Part shown: piece after piece, positions 1 through 7,765 of the stretch
How positions within the stretch are numbered: the stretch's first letter is position 1
Layout: each line of letters starts with the position of its first letter
NCBI GenBank assembly: GCA_002838815.1
Contig: LQGW01000007.1
Span: forward strand, 1-54,172
Length of the DNA stretch: 54,172 nucleotides
Origin: Clostridiaceae bacterium JG1575
GTDB lineage: Bacteria > Bacillota > Clostridia > Clostridiales > Clostridiaceae
Reading direction: 5' to 3'
Position numbers and translations under genes: made by a program
The notes under the pieces: generated by a model
What the model saw: only the letters and a program-made list of their open reading frames with translations
Databases searched by the model: none
What the model was told of the DNA's origin: nothing

Positions 1-7
1 GTACTAG

Positions 8-103
8 GAACTTTTACACAAGATTTTGGACTTGACTAAAAAACTGTTGGTGGCTTACAATGCAGGAAAAACCTACGACCCAAACAACTTAGAAAACCGG
101 TAA
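8..103 (+). pseudogene. C-terminal tail of an open frame cut by the window edge
   Basis: An in-frame TAG at 5-7 is followed by 31 codons ending at TAA 101-103. The tail contains KKLLVAYNAGKTYDP, which resembles from memory the C-terminal KLL...YDP segment of IS110-type transposases. That match is an impression, not a demonstrated homology. The TAG would mean a truncated or dead copy. A strong terminator follows 27 bases later, consistent with the end of a transcribed gene. Confidence 0.25.
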
Positions 104-129
104 TTCAATCCAAATATTATATGACAGGA

Positions 130-168
130 ACATGCAGCACCCCTCACAAGGTGTTGCATGTTTCTTTA
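130..168 (+). terminator. Rho-independent terminator
   Basis: A 12-bp stem (ACATGCAGCACC with GGTGTTGCATGT, one G-T pair) closes a short loop and is followed by TTTCTTT. It lies just after the open frame that enters from the left edge and would end its transcript. Confidence 0.7.
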
Positions 169-173
169 TGCCC

Positions 174-332
174 CTAGAGACGTTCCGCTCCTTTTTTAAG
201 CTTCTGATACCGTACAATGGTGCGATCGTTGACTAAAACCATCGTGTTGCCCTCGCGGTAAAACCGATTCCCAGACGCATCAAAGCGCTCAATGGCCCGC
301 TCTAAAAAATCCACTTCTTTTCGTATTTTCAT
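174..332 (-). CDS. Small basic protein of unknown function, 52 aa
   Basis: The frame starts MKIRKEVDFLERAIERF and ends at TAG (174-176). A clean AGGAGGA ribosome site sits about 6 bases before the ATG, which is the main reason for calling a gene this short. The protein is rich in Arg and Lys (pI clearly basic) and has no membrane segment or signal peptide; the middle reads like a short beta segment (NTMVLVNDRTIVRYQ). No family is recognised. It stands alone on this strand, convergent with the terminator at 130-168. Confidence 0.6.
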   Translation of the reverse strand: MKIRKEVDFLERAIERFDASGNRFYREGNTMVLVNDRTIVRYQKLKKGAERL

Positions 333-737
333 GATTCTTATCCTCCTATTAGTAGTACATCCATTCTAACAATCCATCGGGACAACTTGTTACCCTCTGC
401 CCCAAGGCGTTAAAAGGGCCCAAGGCTCTGGAGCATGCCAGAGCCTTGGGCCAAAGGGAGGGGAGTGCCTGGTCCGAACAGATGTTTTTTTCCGGAAGGA
501 TGCCTCGCTTTGTTGTTCTCAATACTGATCTCGCAAAATGGAGATGACCTCGTCTCTTCTTTCCCATGGTGTGGGTCAGGACCTTTCTATGGGTGATCCA
601 AGCGGTACCGATTTCGTGGGGTTGGCCCTGAAACGCTCATCAGGGTTCGAATTTCCTGGTTGATGTGCCTTGGGAATGGACGGCCACGGTTTCAATGGGA
701 CGAGGCGGGCGTCCTTCAGGCGGCATCCTTTGGCGTA
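333..737. other. Gene-free interval with a long perfect hairpin
   Basis: No reading frame here has a credible start site and composition. The one clear structure is a 15-bp perfect inverted repeat at 417-452 (GGCCCAAGGCTCTGG, 6-nt loop, then the complement). On the minus strand it is followed by CCTTTTAA, so it could end transcripts coming from the peptidase operon at 738-1791. Confidence 0.5.
417..452 (-). terminator. Probable terminator of the peptidase/membrane-protein operon
   Basis: A 15-bp perfect stem with a 6-nt loop. The T-run on the minus strand is short (TTTT after CC), so termination strength is uncertain. It lies about 285 bases after the last minus-strand gene. Confidence 0.45.
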
Positions 738-932
738 TTACGACCTTTTGCTTTTGATCCATAGGAAAAACACAAACACGGTTACGAGAAGATAGACGAT
801 GTACAGGCCATAGGTTATGCTATTGCTCCATGGGAATGATTGTTCTGGGTGTTGCAATGCGTAGGCAAGAAATACAAGGGCGATGGCAACCATGGCACAA
901 CCCAGTGCCAAGTATAGTTTTGACTTTTCCAT
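738..932 (-). CDS. Small two-helix membrane protein, 64 aa
   Basis: The start MEKSKLYLALGC is chosen because AAGGAGG lies 7 bases upstream; a longer in-frame extension to 1028 has no such site and would overlap the preceding gene. Two hydrophobic stretches (about residues 6-24 and 37-57) are separated by a short polar loop (QHPEQSFPWSN), and the protein ends in the basic KSKRS, placing the C-terminus in the cytoplasm. It starts 19 bases after the stop of the secreted peptidase gene, so the two are probably cotranscribed. No family is recognised; a role as partner or immunity-like factor for the peptidase is only a guess from position. Confidence 0.65.
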   Translation of the reverse strand: MEKSKLYLALGCAMVAIALVFLAYALQHPEQSFPWSNSITYGLYIVYLLVTVFVFFLWIKSKRS

Positions 933-951
933 AGAGAATCCTCCCTTTCGT

Positions 952-1791
952 TTATTTGGCTGAATATGGAACGGGATATGTTTTTGAGCTGTGTAAGATA
1001 TCCCGTGGACTAACACCGGGTTCTCCATGCAAGCCCCCTACCTCAATGTCGATGCCTTGATTTTTGTATGCAGCCCAGGCCAATTCAGAGCAATACCAAT
1101 CCGTTTCACTGGAACTGGTATCTTTTGCCAGGTCCAAATAATACGAAGAGCCGATCTCACCCCTACAGAATGAAACCGCGGCATTTTTTATGTCTTGTGT
1201 GGCTCCGTGCACTCGCAAAATTGTGACGCCCTTTTCATCGACTCTAGTATCATCCAAAATACTTCTTGTAACCCCACCGTAGCTGTTCGAAAGGGCTTCA
1301 ATCAATCGAATATATTGCTCTCCGTTGCCCCTGGTGTAGATTCCCTCCACAAAAGCAATGTGTCCGGTGATCCCAAATCCCCCTTTAGCCTCGAATATGA
1401 TGTCTCCTTTTTCGACCACATCCAGTAAATTGTACTTGCTGTATATGGCTTGAGAAGGACAAGAATAGCCTGTGTTGTAATAATATGTGCTTTCGCCACT
1501 CCAACTCGAGGACTGAAGGGATACTCCCGTTGGTACTAGGACTGAATAGTAGGAATTTTCATAGGCACGTATTGGTTGACCGGTATAGTTGTCTCTAAAG
1601 TCATCATAGGTCATTCCCAATTCAATGCTATTTTTGCTTGCATAAGCTACAACACGTGCGTAGGCGGCTTGAAGACCCCCCTCCTCACGGGCGATGACCG
1701 GATCATTTGCAGCGTATGCAACAGCGGATGTAGAACACATCAGTACAAGGGCAATGAGCATTGAAAGAACTCGTGAAACTCTGTTTTTCAT
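952..1791 (-). CDS. Secreted permuted NlpC/P60-like (YiiX/YebB-type) cysteine peptidase
   Basis: 279 aa. An N-terminal signal peptide (basic MKNRVSR, hydrophobic core 8-20, likely AYA-AN cleavage near residue 27) sends it outside. The C-terminal half carries the circularly permuted papain-like pattern: GDII (129-132), then GH at 143-144 in a beta strand (GHIAFVEG), and last WYCSELAWAAY with Cys234. In permuted NlpC/P60 proteins the His precedes the Cys, as seen here, so His144/Cys234 are the predicted pair. Such enzymes cut amide or ester bonds in cell-wall or lipid substrates; the substrate here is unknown. AAGGAGG stands before the ATG. It begins a two-gene unit with the membrane protein at 738-932. 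Confidence 0.75.
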   Translation of the reverse strand: MKNRVSRVLSMLIALVLMCSTSAVAYAANDPVIAREEGGLQAAYARVVAYASKNSIELGMTYDDFRDNYTGQPIRAYENSYYSVLVPTGVSLQSSSWSGESTYYYNTGYSCPSQAIYSKYNLLDVVEKGDIIFEAKGGFGITGHIAFVEGIYTRGNGEQYIRLIEALSNSYGGVTRSILDDTRVDEKGVTILRVHGATQDIKNAAVSFCRGEIGSSYYLDLAKDTSSSETDWYCSELAWAAYKNQGIDIEVGGLHGEPGVSPRDILHSSKTYPVPYSAK

Positions 1792-2859
1792 AAGACGTTA
1801 TCCTCCTTATTGTGGGTAAAGGGCTCTCTGTTCGTATTTTCCGAAAATTTCGGTTTATTAAATCAATCCTGCATTGCAAGTACCCGCTTTCTCGTTCCTT
1901 CTTCAAAAATCCAAGACATTCTAAAGGCTCTCTATTTCTCCTCCATTTTGGAGAGAACAAATTTGGGATCCTCTCAGTTTTTAGATTGAGCCCCAGCCCC
2001 AAGGCTGATTTCATCGAAGAACCGATGCATCCCTGAAAATCCTCCCTTCCAACTACAAACAATGCATTGTTTACTAATATTTTATGCAATAAAATAACTC
2101 TAATCAATACGCTAATTTCAATTTTCTTATACTTTTTGAACCGCTAGAGCCCTGCTATCTAAAGATCTTCTTGACCTGTAACGATAATATGATTCCTCGT
2201 AGGATGGGTTTCCCCCACATCTTTTGATCGGTTGAAGCCTTTCAACCAGTGTTCGAAGGACTTCCAAAGGCGTATCGAGCGCTGCAGCGCGATGGTTGAA
2301 CCGCTCTGAGGTTAAAAAAAAAGACGCCGATGCGCCAGAATCTTTATAAGTATTTTTATAGGATGCCCTTTTATATTTATTCATTTAAAGTGGTTTCTCA
2401 TACAAGCGATTGGCCTCAAACGAATTGGGAAACGGAAGAAAAAGATCGATGGATGATTCTTAAGCTCCATCGTTCCTGAACTCGTTCAATTAAGCTTCTC
2501 TATCCACGAGGCATGGACGAGAACATCCAAGAGTCCATCCTCGACCCGATCAAAGATCCTCGATTTCGAAGAAAGCGCAGCCCCTATTGACTCGGAGGAA
2601 CTAAAAAAGAGAAGGAAGCGCTCCTTTGGCCTCCTTCTCATAGTATAAAATGTTTTGTAAAAACCAAGAAATTCCTTTGCCGTGCAAAAGGAGACCAACT
2701 TTTGCAACGTTAAGTTATGACGACAAAACCAAAACAAATTAGAACCCAACATTCATCGTTACGATCTGCCGTTGTTATAATTAGGACACGAAACCTGCGT
2801 ATTCAATCATAGAGCAGTATCAACTCTTAAAAAACAACTCTCTATTCTCTTCAAGGGGG
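1792..2859. other. About 1 kb A+T-richer interval without a convincing gene
   Basis: Besides the promoter/operator at 2057-2107, two overlapping minus-strand frames at 2127-2384 look partly protein-like. One of them (2159-2311) has 50 sense codons, no start codon, and ends THPTRNHIIVTGQEDL. Neither frame has a ribosome site, so both are treated as possible gene debris. Nothing convincing is seen at 2400-2859. Confidence 0.4.
2057..2107 (-). promoter_or_regulatory. Promoter with a 16-bp palindromic operator, upstream of the secreted peptidase
   Basis: On the minus strand TTGATT (2102-2107) and TAAAAT (2079-2084) are exactly 17 bases apart. The perfect palindrome AAACAATGCATTGTTT (2057-2072) falls at the expected start of transcription. 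The leader to the peptidase ATG would be about 280 bases. The repressor is unknown. Confidence 0.55.
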
Positions 2860-3210
2860 TTATTCATCCCTCCGTGTTGGACGTTGATTCCCTTTATATA
2901 TATTTTGGATTAGATTTCCCAAAAAGCTTCCGGCGAAAGAAATCATTCCATAGATTGGTATATATATTGCTGCACTCGTATTGTAAAAAATAAATAGGGT
3001 CGGGATAAAGAGCCCCATAATCATCAACGGATACCGCCAATGAAATGGATTTTTAACCCCGTAAATCATTGAAGTCGTTAGACATAGTGCCGGTATTAGT
3101 ATCAGTAATACAAACAAGCCACTTCCAGTATCTTTAATTAGAAATGGCAACAAATAGAACGCGAAAATAACGACCAGCAAATAGGGCGCCATTTTTCTCA
3201 TTTTTTCCAT
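2860..3210 (-). CDS. Four-helix membrane protein of unknown function, 116 aa
   Basis: The start MEKMRKMAPYLLVV is chosen because GGGAGG lies about 10 bases upstream; an upstream ATG (3228) overlaps that site. Four hydrophobic segments are visible (about residues 7-23, 29-50, 63-80 and 84-104) and the tail is polar and basic. The TGA of the preceding broken frame (3198-3422) lies inside the first codons of this gene, a layout typical of translational coupling. If that frame was once a secreted toxin, this could be its membrane immunity protein, but no family is recognised. Confidence 0.6.
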   Translation of the reverse strand: MEKMRKMAPYLLVVIFAFYLLPFLIKDTGSGLFVLLILIPALCLTTSMIYGVKNPFHWRYPLMIMGLFIPTLFIFYNTSAAIYIPIYGMISFAGSFLGNLIQNIYKGNQRPTRRDE

Positions 3211-3422
3211 CTTGACACATCCTCCCATCCATAGATTGCTTTAATCCTTGCATGCATTTTGAAGCCAGATGGTCCTTGGCGATTCTCGTGGGACTCCTTC
3301 CATCCTTGGGGCGTGTTTGAATCAAAACCCGGTGTTCCAATGAACGATGTTGTGCGTTCCTTTGTTCCGTTGGAGTAAAGTGCAAGGGGTCCATCGGAAG
3401 TTCCTCCTTGAGCATGAAGTAC
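3198..3422 (-). pseudogene. 5'-truncated reading frame coupled to the membrane protein gene
   Basis: 74 sense codons without an ATG, GTG or TTG start follow an in-frame TAA at 3423-3425. The translation (HAQGGTSDGPLALYSN ... RIKAIYGWEDVSRWKK) has Gly/Trp/Pro use of a folded C-terminal domain, not random sequence, and its TGA overlaps the next gene's start. An AAGGAGG at about 3400 followed by an ATG in another frame is here simply the codons for QGG. The simplest reading is the remaining 3' end of a larger gene, for instance a polymorphic toxin tail; the family is not recognised. Confidence 0.4.
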
Positions 3423-3629
3423 TTACATTCTACCAAAGAGGCGCCATATGGACTTTTCACAGGACCTGTTCAACGTGATTGTACCATCGGTGCCTCTTTT
3501 ATCCTATGCCAAAAAACGATGATAGCAAATCGCATAAAGAGCGATCTGTTATCATCGTTGGTTCTGTTTTCTTGCCCATCAAGACTATTTCTAGAAGCGC
3601 CAGTACGCCCGCTCCTGTTACACGCAATA

Positions 3630-3660
3630 AAAAAGGGCTTCCGATACTCTCGGAAACCCT
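3630..3660 (-). terminator. Terminator of tRNA-Arg
   Basis: On the minus strand AGGGTTTCCGA pairs with TCGGAAGCCCT (one G-T pair) across GAGTA, and TTTTTTA follows directly. It lies just 3' of the tRNA gene. Confidence 0.8.
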
Positions 3661-3666
3661 TGATCC

Positions 3667-3743
3667 TGGTGCAGCCGACAAGATTCGAACTCGTGGCCCC
3701 TTGGTTCGTAGCCAAGTACTCTATCCAGCTGAGCTACGGCTGC
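3667..3743 (-). tRNA. tRNA-Arg (anticodon ACG)
   Basis: The minus strand folds into a full cloverleaf: acceptor GCAGCCG/CGGCTGC, D-arm with AGCTCAGCTGGATAGAGT, anticodon arm CTTGGCTACGAACCAAG with the loop CTACGAA (anticodon ACG), T-arm with GTTCGAAT, and an encoded CCA end (3667-3669). ACG is read as ICG after deamination, decoding CGU/CGC/CGA. The 3' end points towards the A+T-rich accessory flank at 1-3.6 kb, the usual side for integration next to a tRNA gene. Confidence 0.95.
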
Positions 3744-3936
3744 ATGGAACTTATTCATAATACCATAGGCTCTGTAAAAAACCAACCCCTTTTTTTCATT
3801 TTCCATATTTTTATCGACACAATCGTTTCGGCAAGGCCTAGACGCCTCATTCCCATGGGAAGATTCCAGAGAACGTCCTATGCAAGATTGTGCTGCAAAT
3901 AGGCCCCTTCCCCCCTCGCCCAATTTGCTGAAATCG

Positions 3937-3945
3937 TGATACTAT
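3937..3945 (+). promoter_or_regulatory. Extended -10 element before the membrane protein at 4006
   Basis: TG (3937-3938), one base, then TACTAT (3940-3945), about 60 bases before the ATG at 4006. No good -35 box is seen, which is usual for extended -10 promoters. Confidence 0.35.
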
Positions 3946-4005
3946 GTAAAGCATAGGATGCAAGCATCCCGACCTTACCGAACAATCGAGGTGGGAGGAC
4001 CTTTT

Positions 4006-4944
4006 ATGAATCAATCAACACGGCAAACCTTATTGAAAAAAGCTCAAATCCCGACGGCACTATTGGCCATCTTTAGCGGCCTGGCACTCATCCCCGGCCT
4101 CATTCGTGGCCTCTCTTTCCTAAAAGATGCTAAGGATCACATCATTGATCCTAAGAATTTGTTGGGCATCGGCAATCGAAGAATTCCCGGGACCAGCTAT
4201 ATGATCGTCGAACCTTATCTCTCCATGATCCTTTTGATTTTGGCGGTGGCAATCCCTTTATTAATCTTGCTTATTCTCATTGGAAAATTGGTTCGCTTGG
4301 GCAAAGAAGAACTGGTGGGCCGAGGCCTTTATTGGTTCATCATCCTTTGCGCCCTGGCCTTTATTCCCCTAGCTCTTGGCCTCTACGGGCGCCTGCTCAA
4401 TGGAAACGGCCCATCCCCCATTGCGTTGACCCTGGATCCCCTTGCGTTAATGGGTACCCTCTTGGCTCTATGTTCCATCGTTTTGGCCATTATCGCCATT
4501 GTCTATTTGTCCAAATCAATGAATGCCCCGGAGACGTTGATCGCCCCCCTGGTTCGGGATAAAACCCCCATTGCCGAACGTCCTTTGGACGCATCTTCAA
4601 AGCAAGAGGAGACGGCCCCGAAACTCTTTGAAACGGCGCCAATTGCTGAAGAACGTATCCCTTTGGACGCTTCTGCAACAAAAGAAGTGTCTGTAACAGC
4701 CTCGCCGACCCAGGAGGTCCCCGCCGTGGCTGCCTCCCCCACTAAGGAAGTTCCTGTGGCGGAGGAAACGGTCGCATTGCCCATTGAAGAAGTTACCGTG
4801 CGCCGGATTATTTTAGCCTATCCTGGCGAACCGGAAAAAGTCATATTGATCACCCAAGAATATCAAGGCAGCATTTGTACGGGAGAACGCGCTGAAATCC
4901 GCCTTAAAAAAGAGTTTCGCAAAAAGAAGGCCCAGACGCCTTGA
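4006..4944 (+). CDS. Four-helix membrane protein with a repeat-containing acidic C-terminal tail
   Basis: 312 aa; the ATG follows GTGGGAGGA. Four hydrophobic segments (about residues 16-35, 71-92, 108-128 and 142-166) are followed by a ~105-residue cytoplasmic-looking linker made of imperfect repeats (ETAPKLFETAP, ATKEVSVTASPTQEV, ASPTKEVPVAEE). A short ordered end follows (VRRIILAYPGEPEKVILI) with a basic tail RLKKEFRKKK. The end could be a small binding domain on a flexible arm. No family is recognised. Its TGA shares one base with the ATG of the ferredoxin gene, so the two are translationally coupled and probably work together. Confidence 0.75.
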   Translation: MNQSTRQTLLKKAQIPTALLAIFSGLALIPGLIRGLSFLKDAKDHIIDPKNLLGIGNRRIPGTSYMIVEPYLSMILLILAVAIPLLILLILIGKLVRLGKEELVGRGLYWFIILCALAFIPLALGLYGRLLNGNGPSPIALTLDPLALMGTLLALCSIVLAIIAIVYLSKSMNAPETLIAPLVRDKTPIAERPLDASSKQEETAPKLFETAPIAEERIPLDASATKEVSVTASPTQEVPAVAASPTKEVPVAEETVALPIEEVTVRRIILAYPGEPEKVILITQEYQGSICTGERAEIRLKKEFRKKKAQTP

Positions 4945-5234
4945 TGGCTTCCCAAGCGCGCTCCCACGCCCATCTGCACCTTGCTCCGGAGCGGTGCGTT
5001 CTCTGCCGCCTCTGCCAGATCAACTGCCCTGAGCAAGCCCTCCAGGTGACGCCCGAGGCCCACACTTGGTCGTTTCGAGAAGAGCGCTGCACTCGTTGCG
5101 GCCGGTGCCTCTAAGCTTGTCCGCGGGACGCTCTGTCCTTTAGCACAGCCCCTTCCTCCGCGATCGTCTTTGTTCCCGAAGCCAAACCCACAAAATGTAG
5201 GGCGCGCGCCCAAAGAAAACGCCGCCCGAATTGA
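4944..5234 (+). pseudogene. 2[4Fe-4S] ferredoxin-like gene with an in-frame ochre codon
   Basis: Starts MASQARSHAHLHL and carries a complete first cluster motif C18-x2-C21-x2-C24-x3-C28-P. The second motif reads C49-x2-C52-x2-C55-L-stop-A-C59-P: the TAA at 5112-5114 occupies the middle x of the last spacer, where one base change (for example GAA or CAA) would give a normal ferredoxin. The frame then runs on to TGA at 5232-5234. Without readthrough the 56-residue product lacks the last ligand. It overlaps the stop of the upstream membrane protein by one base. It is either a fresh point-mutation pseudogene, a sequencing error, or a readthrough case. Confidence 0.7.
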
Positions 5235-5272
5235 AAATAACGTCATTTTTTAAAAAGAGCTCCGAATGAGTA

Positions 5273-5336
5273 GGACCCCCTGGATTGGATCTAGCATCCA
5301 ATCCAGGGGGTCCCATTCGCAACGGGCTTTTTTTCT
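5273..5336. terminator. Strong hairpin between convergent genes
   Basis: A 17-bp perfect stem (5273-5289 with 5297-5313) has a 7-nt loop and is followed on the plus strand by CATTCGCAACGGGC and a seven-T run. It sits between the ferredoxin gene and the oppositely oriented glgP and could serve both. Confidence 0.7.
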
Positions 5337-5356
5337 ATCTTTTTTTGCCGTTTTCC

Positions 5357-7765
5357 TTACCTCGCGGCAGGGCTGACGTTCCAAATATCTTTTGCGTATT
5401 CCCGGATGGTTCGGTCTGAAGAGAATTTTCCGCTGGAAGCCATGTTCAAAAAGCCCATGCGAGCAAATTGAAGGGGATCGGCAAACACTTGGGCGGCCCG
5501 ATTCTGAGCGTTCCGGTATTCGTCAAAATCCGCAAGCACGAAATAAACATCCGGCGCCTCCCAGGAAGTCCCTTCTAGTAAGGAGCGATGAATGTCGGCG
5601 AAGGCCCCAGTCCCATCATCATCAAACGTTCCGTCCACAAGGCTTTGGACCACACGCTCTAACCCCGGGACCTCCTGCAGTAAGGCTTTGGGGTTGTAGC
5701 TTGGGCGAAGAGCAAAAAGCTCCTGGGCGGTTCGGCCAAAGATAAAGTTGTTTTGCGCTCCCGCTTCTTCAACGATTTCGACATTCGCGCCATCCAACGT
5801 CCCGATGGTGACCGCTCCATTGAGCATAAACTTCATGTTTCCCGTTCCAGAAGCTTCTTTGCCCGCAGTGGAAATCTGCTCAGAGAGGTCCGCCGCCGGA
5901 AAAATCCGTTCCGCATAGCTGACGTTGTAGTTTTCTATAAAGACGACCTTCAGGTATTCCCTGACTTTTGCGTCGCGCTCAATTAGGTTTTTGATTTCAT
6001 TGATGAACTTAATGATGCCCTTCGCGCGGAAATACCCTGGCGCGGCTTTTCCGCCAATGAGCACGTTGCGACGGCAAAGAGCTGTCGGGTCTTCCTCTTG
6101 AATTCTGTAGTATAAGTCCAAAAGATGGAAGGCGTTGAGCAATTGACGCTTATACTCGTGGATGCGCTTTACCTGCACATCAAAGATCGCATCGGGATCC
6201 AATGCCGTCCCTTCATTGAACCGGACGTATTGTAACAGCGCGTGCTTTTTTCTTTTCTTAATCTCCCAAAACCTCGAAAGCACTGCCTCATCCGTTGCCA
6301 AGGGCTTCAAGTTCGCCAATTGCGACAAATCAACAATCCAATCCTTGGATCCCAGCAGCTCTGACACAAAATCCGCCATTTCATGGTTGGCATGGAGAAA
6401 CCAGCGCCGCTGCGTGATGCCGTTGGTTTTATTTTGAAAGCGTTCGGGATAGAGGCGATACCAATGTTTGAGCTCTTGATGCTTTAAAATTTCCGTATGC
6501 ATCTTGGCCACCCCGTTGACGGCGTGGGTCCCATACAAGGCAAGATAGGCCATGCGCGCCACATGCTCGTGCTCATCCAATATGGCCAGCTCCTCTCGAA
6601 TCGCTTGAGGCTCTCCTCGCTCCAAAAGCTCCCGGTCCCACTTATTTTGAATGGCTTCAATCAGTTCATACATCTTCGGCAGGATTTCTTGGAACAGCGC
6701 CATATCCCACTTTTCCAGGGCTTCTGCAAGGATCGTGTGGTTGGTGTAAGACAGGGTCTGGAAGGTGGCCTCAAAGGCTTCTTCGAAAGAGAGCCCCTCC
6801 TCCTTCAACAAGCGAATCAATTCAGGAACGGCCAAGGAGGGGTGCGTATCGTTGAGCTGAACGGCGTGGTATTTAAAGAAATCTTCTGGGGCACGCCCCT
6901 TTTTTTTATGAGCTCGCATCAAGTCCGTCAGTGCCGCACTGGTGAAGAAATACTCCTGCTTTAGTCTCAAGGCTTTGCCTTCCCGGGTGTTGTCGTTGGG
7001 ATAAAGCACGCGACTGATGGTTCGCGCCGCCACCGCTTCCGTCACGGATTCTAGGTAGCGTCCGTCATTAAAGGCCTCAAAATGGAAGGCTTCCACCGGT
7101 TCTGCCGCGAACAGCCGCAGAGTATTGATCGTTTTTGCGCCATAGCCAATGATGGGGGTATCGTAGGGCACGGCCCAAACGCTCTGATCGCCAAAATGGA
7201 TGAGAATGCGTTCTTGGGGTTTGCGAAGAGCCCAAGGGTCCTCAAAAGCGCCCCAGTCATCCCCCTCTTCCACCTGCATGCCATTGATGATCTGCTGACG
7301 GAACATCCCGTATTGATATCGGATGCCGTAGCCCATGAGGGGAAGCTCCAAGGTGGCGGCAGAATCTAAAAAACAGGCGGCGAGACGGCCCAAGCCTCCG
7401 TTGCCAAGGCCTGGATCTTCTTCGGTGTCCTGCAGGCTTAAAAGATCCACGCCCAACGCTTTCAGCGTCTCTTGCAACGGCACCAAGGCGTTTAAATTTT
7501 GCAGATTGTTGGATAAGGCGCGGCCCATTAAAAATTCACTGGAGAGATAACACGCTCTTTTGCCGGTTTCTTGCTGTACTGCGCTATCGTGCCATAGCGG
7601 CGCAATGGCGCTCATCAGCGCCGCGCTGACGCAGCGGTACTGCTCCTTTGCCGAGAGCGCAGTAAACTCTTTCCCATAATGGGATGCGGCTTCCCGCGCC
7701 AACTTTTCGGGGGTTAGCGCAAACAGGCGCTCAGGATCGTTGGTGCGGGGGCTTTGCTCACTCAT
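5357..7765 (-). CDS. glgP: Glycogen/maltodextrin phosphorylase
   Basis: 802 aa, the usual length of the family. It removes glucose units from alpha-1,4-glucans as glucose-1-phosphate, using pyridoxal phosphate. The PLP-lysine motif EASGTGNMKF is present (Lys about 645), as are DPGLGNGGLGRLAACFLDSAATL near residue 115 and the phosphate/substrate region QVKRIHEYKRQLLN. Its ATG overlaps the malQ stop by four bases (ATGA), so it is the second gene of a malQ-glgP operon. Together the two enzymes convert maltodextrins or glycogen to glucose-1-phosphate and glucose. No glycogen synthesis gene is in this window, so the substrate may be imported. Confidence 0.95.
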   Translation of the reverse strand: MSEQSPRTNDPERLFALTPEKLAREAASHYGKEFTALSAKEQYRCVSAALMSAIAPLWHDSAVQQETGKRACYLSSEFLMGRALSNNLQNLNALVPLQETLKALGVDLLSLQDTEEDPGLGNGGLGRLAACFLDSAATLELPLMGYGIRYQYGMFRQQIINGMQVEEGDDWGAFEDPWALRKPQERILIHFGDQSVWAVPYDTPIIGYGAKTINTLRLFAAEPVEAFHFEAFNDGRYLESVTEAVAARTISRVLYPNDNTREGKALRLKQEYFFTSAALTDLMRAHKKKGRAPEDFFKYHAVQLNDTHPSLAVPELIRLLKEEGLSFEEAFEATFQTLSYTNHTILAEALEKWDMALFQEILPKMYELIEAIQNKWDRELLERGEPQAIREELAILDEHEHVARMAYLALYGTHAVNGVAKMHTEILKHQELKHWYRLYPERFQNKTNGITQRRWFLHANHEMADFVSELLGSKDWIVDLSQLANLKPLATDEAVLSRFWEIKKRKKHALLQYVRFNEGTALDPDAIFDVQVKRIHEYKRQLLNAFHLLDLYYRIQEEDPTALCRRNVLIGGKAAPGYFRAKGIIKFINEIKNLIERDAKVREYLKVVFIENYNVSYAERIFPAADLSEQISTAGKEASGTGNMKFMLNGAVTIGTLDGANVEIVEEAGAQNNFIFGRTAQELFALRPSYNPKALLQEVPGLERVVQSLVDGTFDDDGTGAFADIHRSLLEGTSWEAPDVYFVLADFDEYRNAQNRAAQVFADPLQFARMGFLNMASSGKFSSDRTIREYAKDIWNVSPAAR

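Noticed and set aside
349-567. 72-codon minus-strand frame
   Set aside because: It contains the 15-bp hairpin in its middle, has no fitting composition, and no family resemblance.
640-666. T-arm-like sequence (GGGTTCGAATTTCC) that could be a tRNA remnant or attachment site
   Set aside because: No acceptor, D or anticodon arm can be built around it, and it shares only GTTCGAAT with the tRNA-Arg 3' end.
3134-3460. Minus-strand frame with an AAGGAGG seven bases before an ATG (MDPLHFTPTEQ...)
   Set aside because: The AAGGAGG is also read as Gln-Gly-Gly codons of the better frame 3198-3422, and the translation from this ATG has no coding character and runs through the next gene's start.
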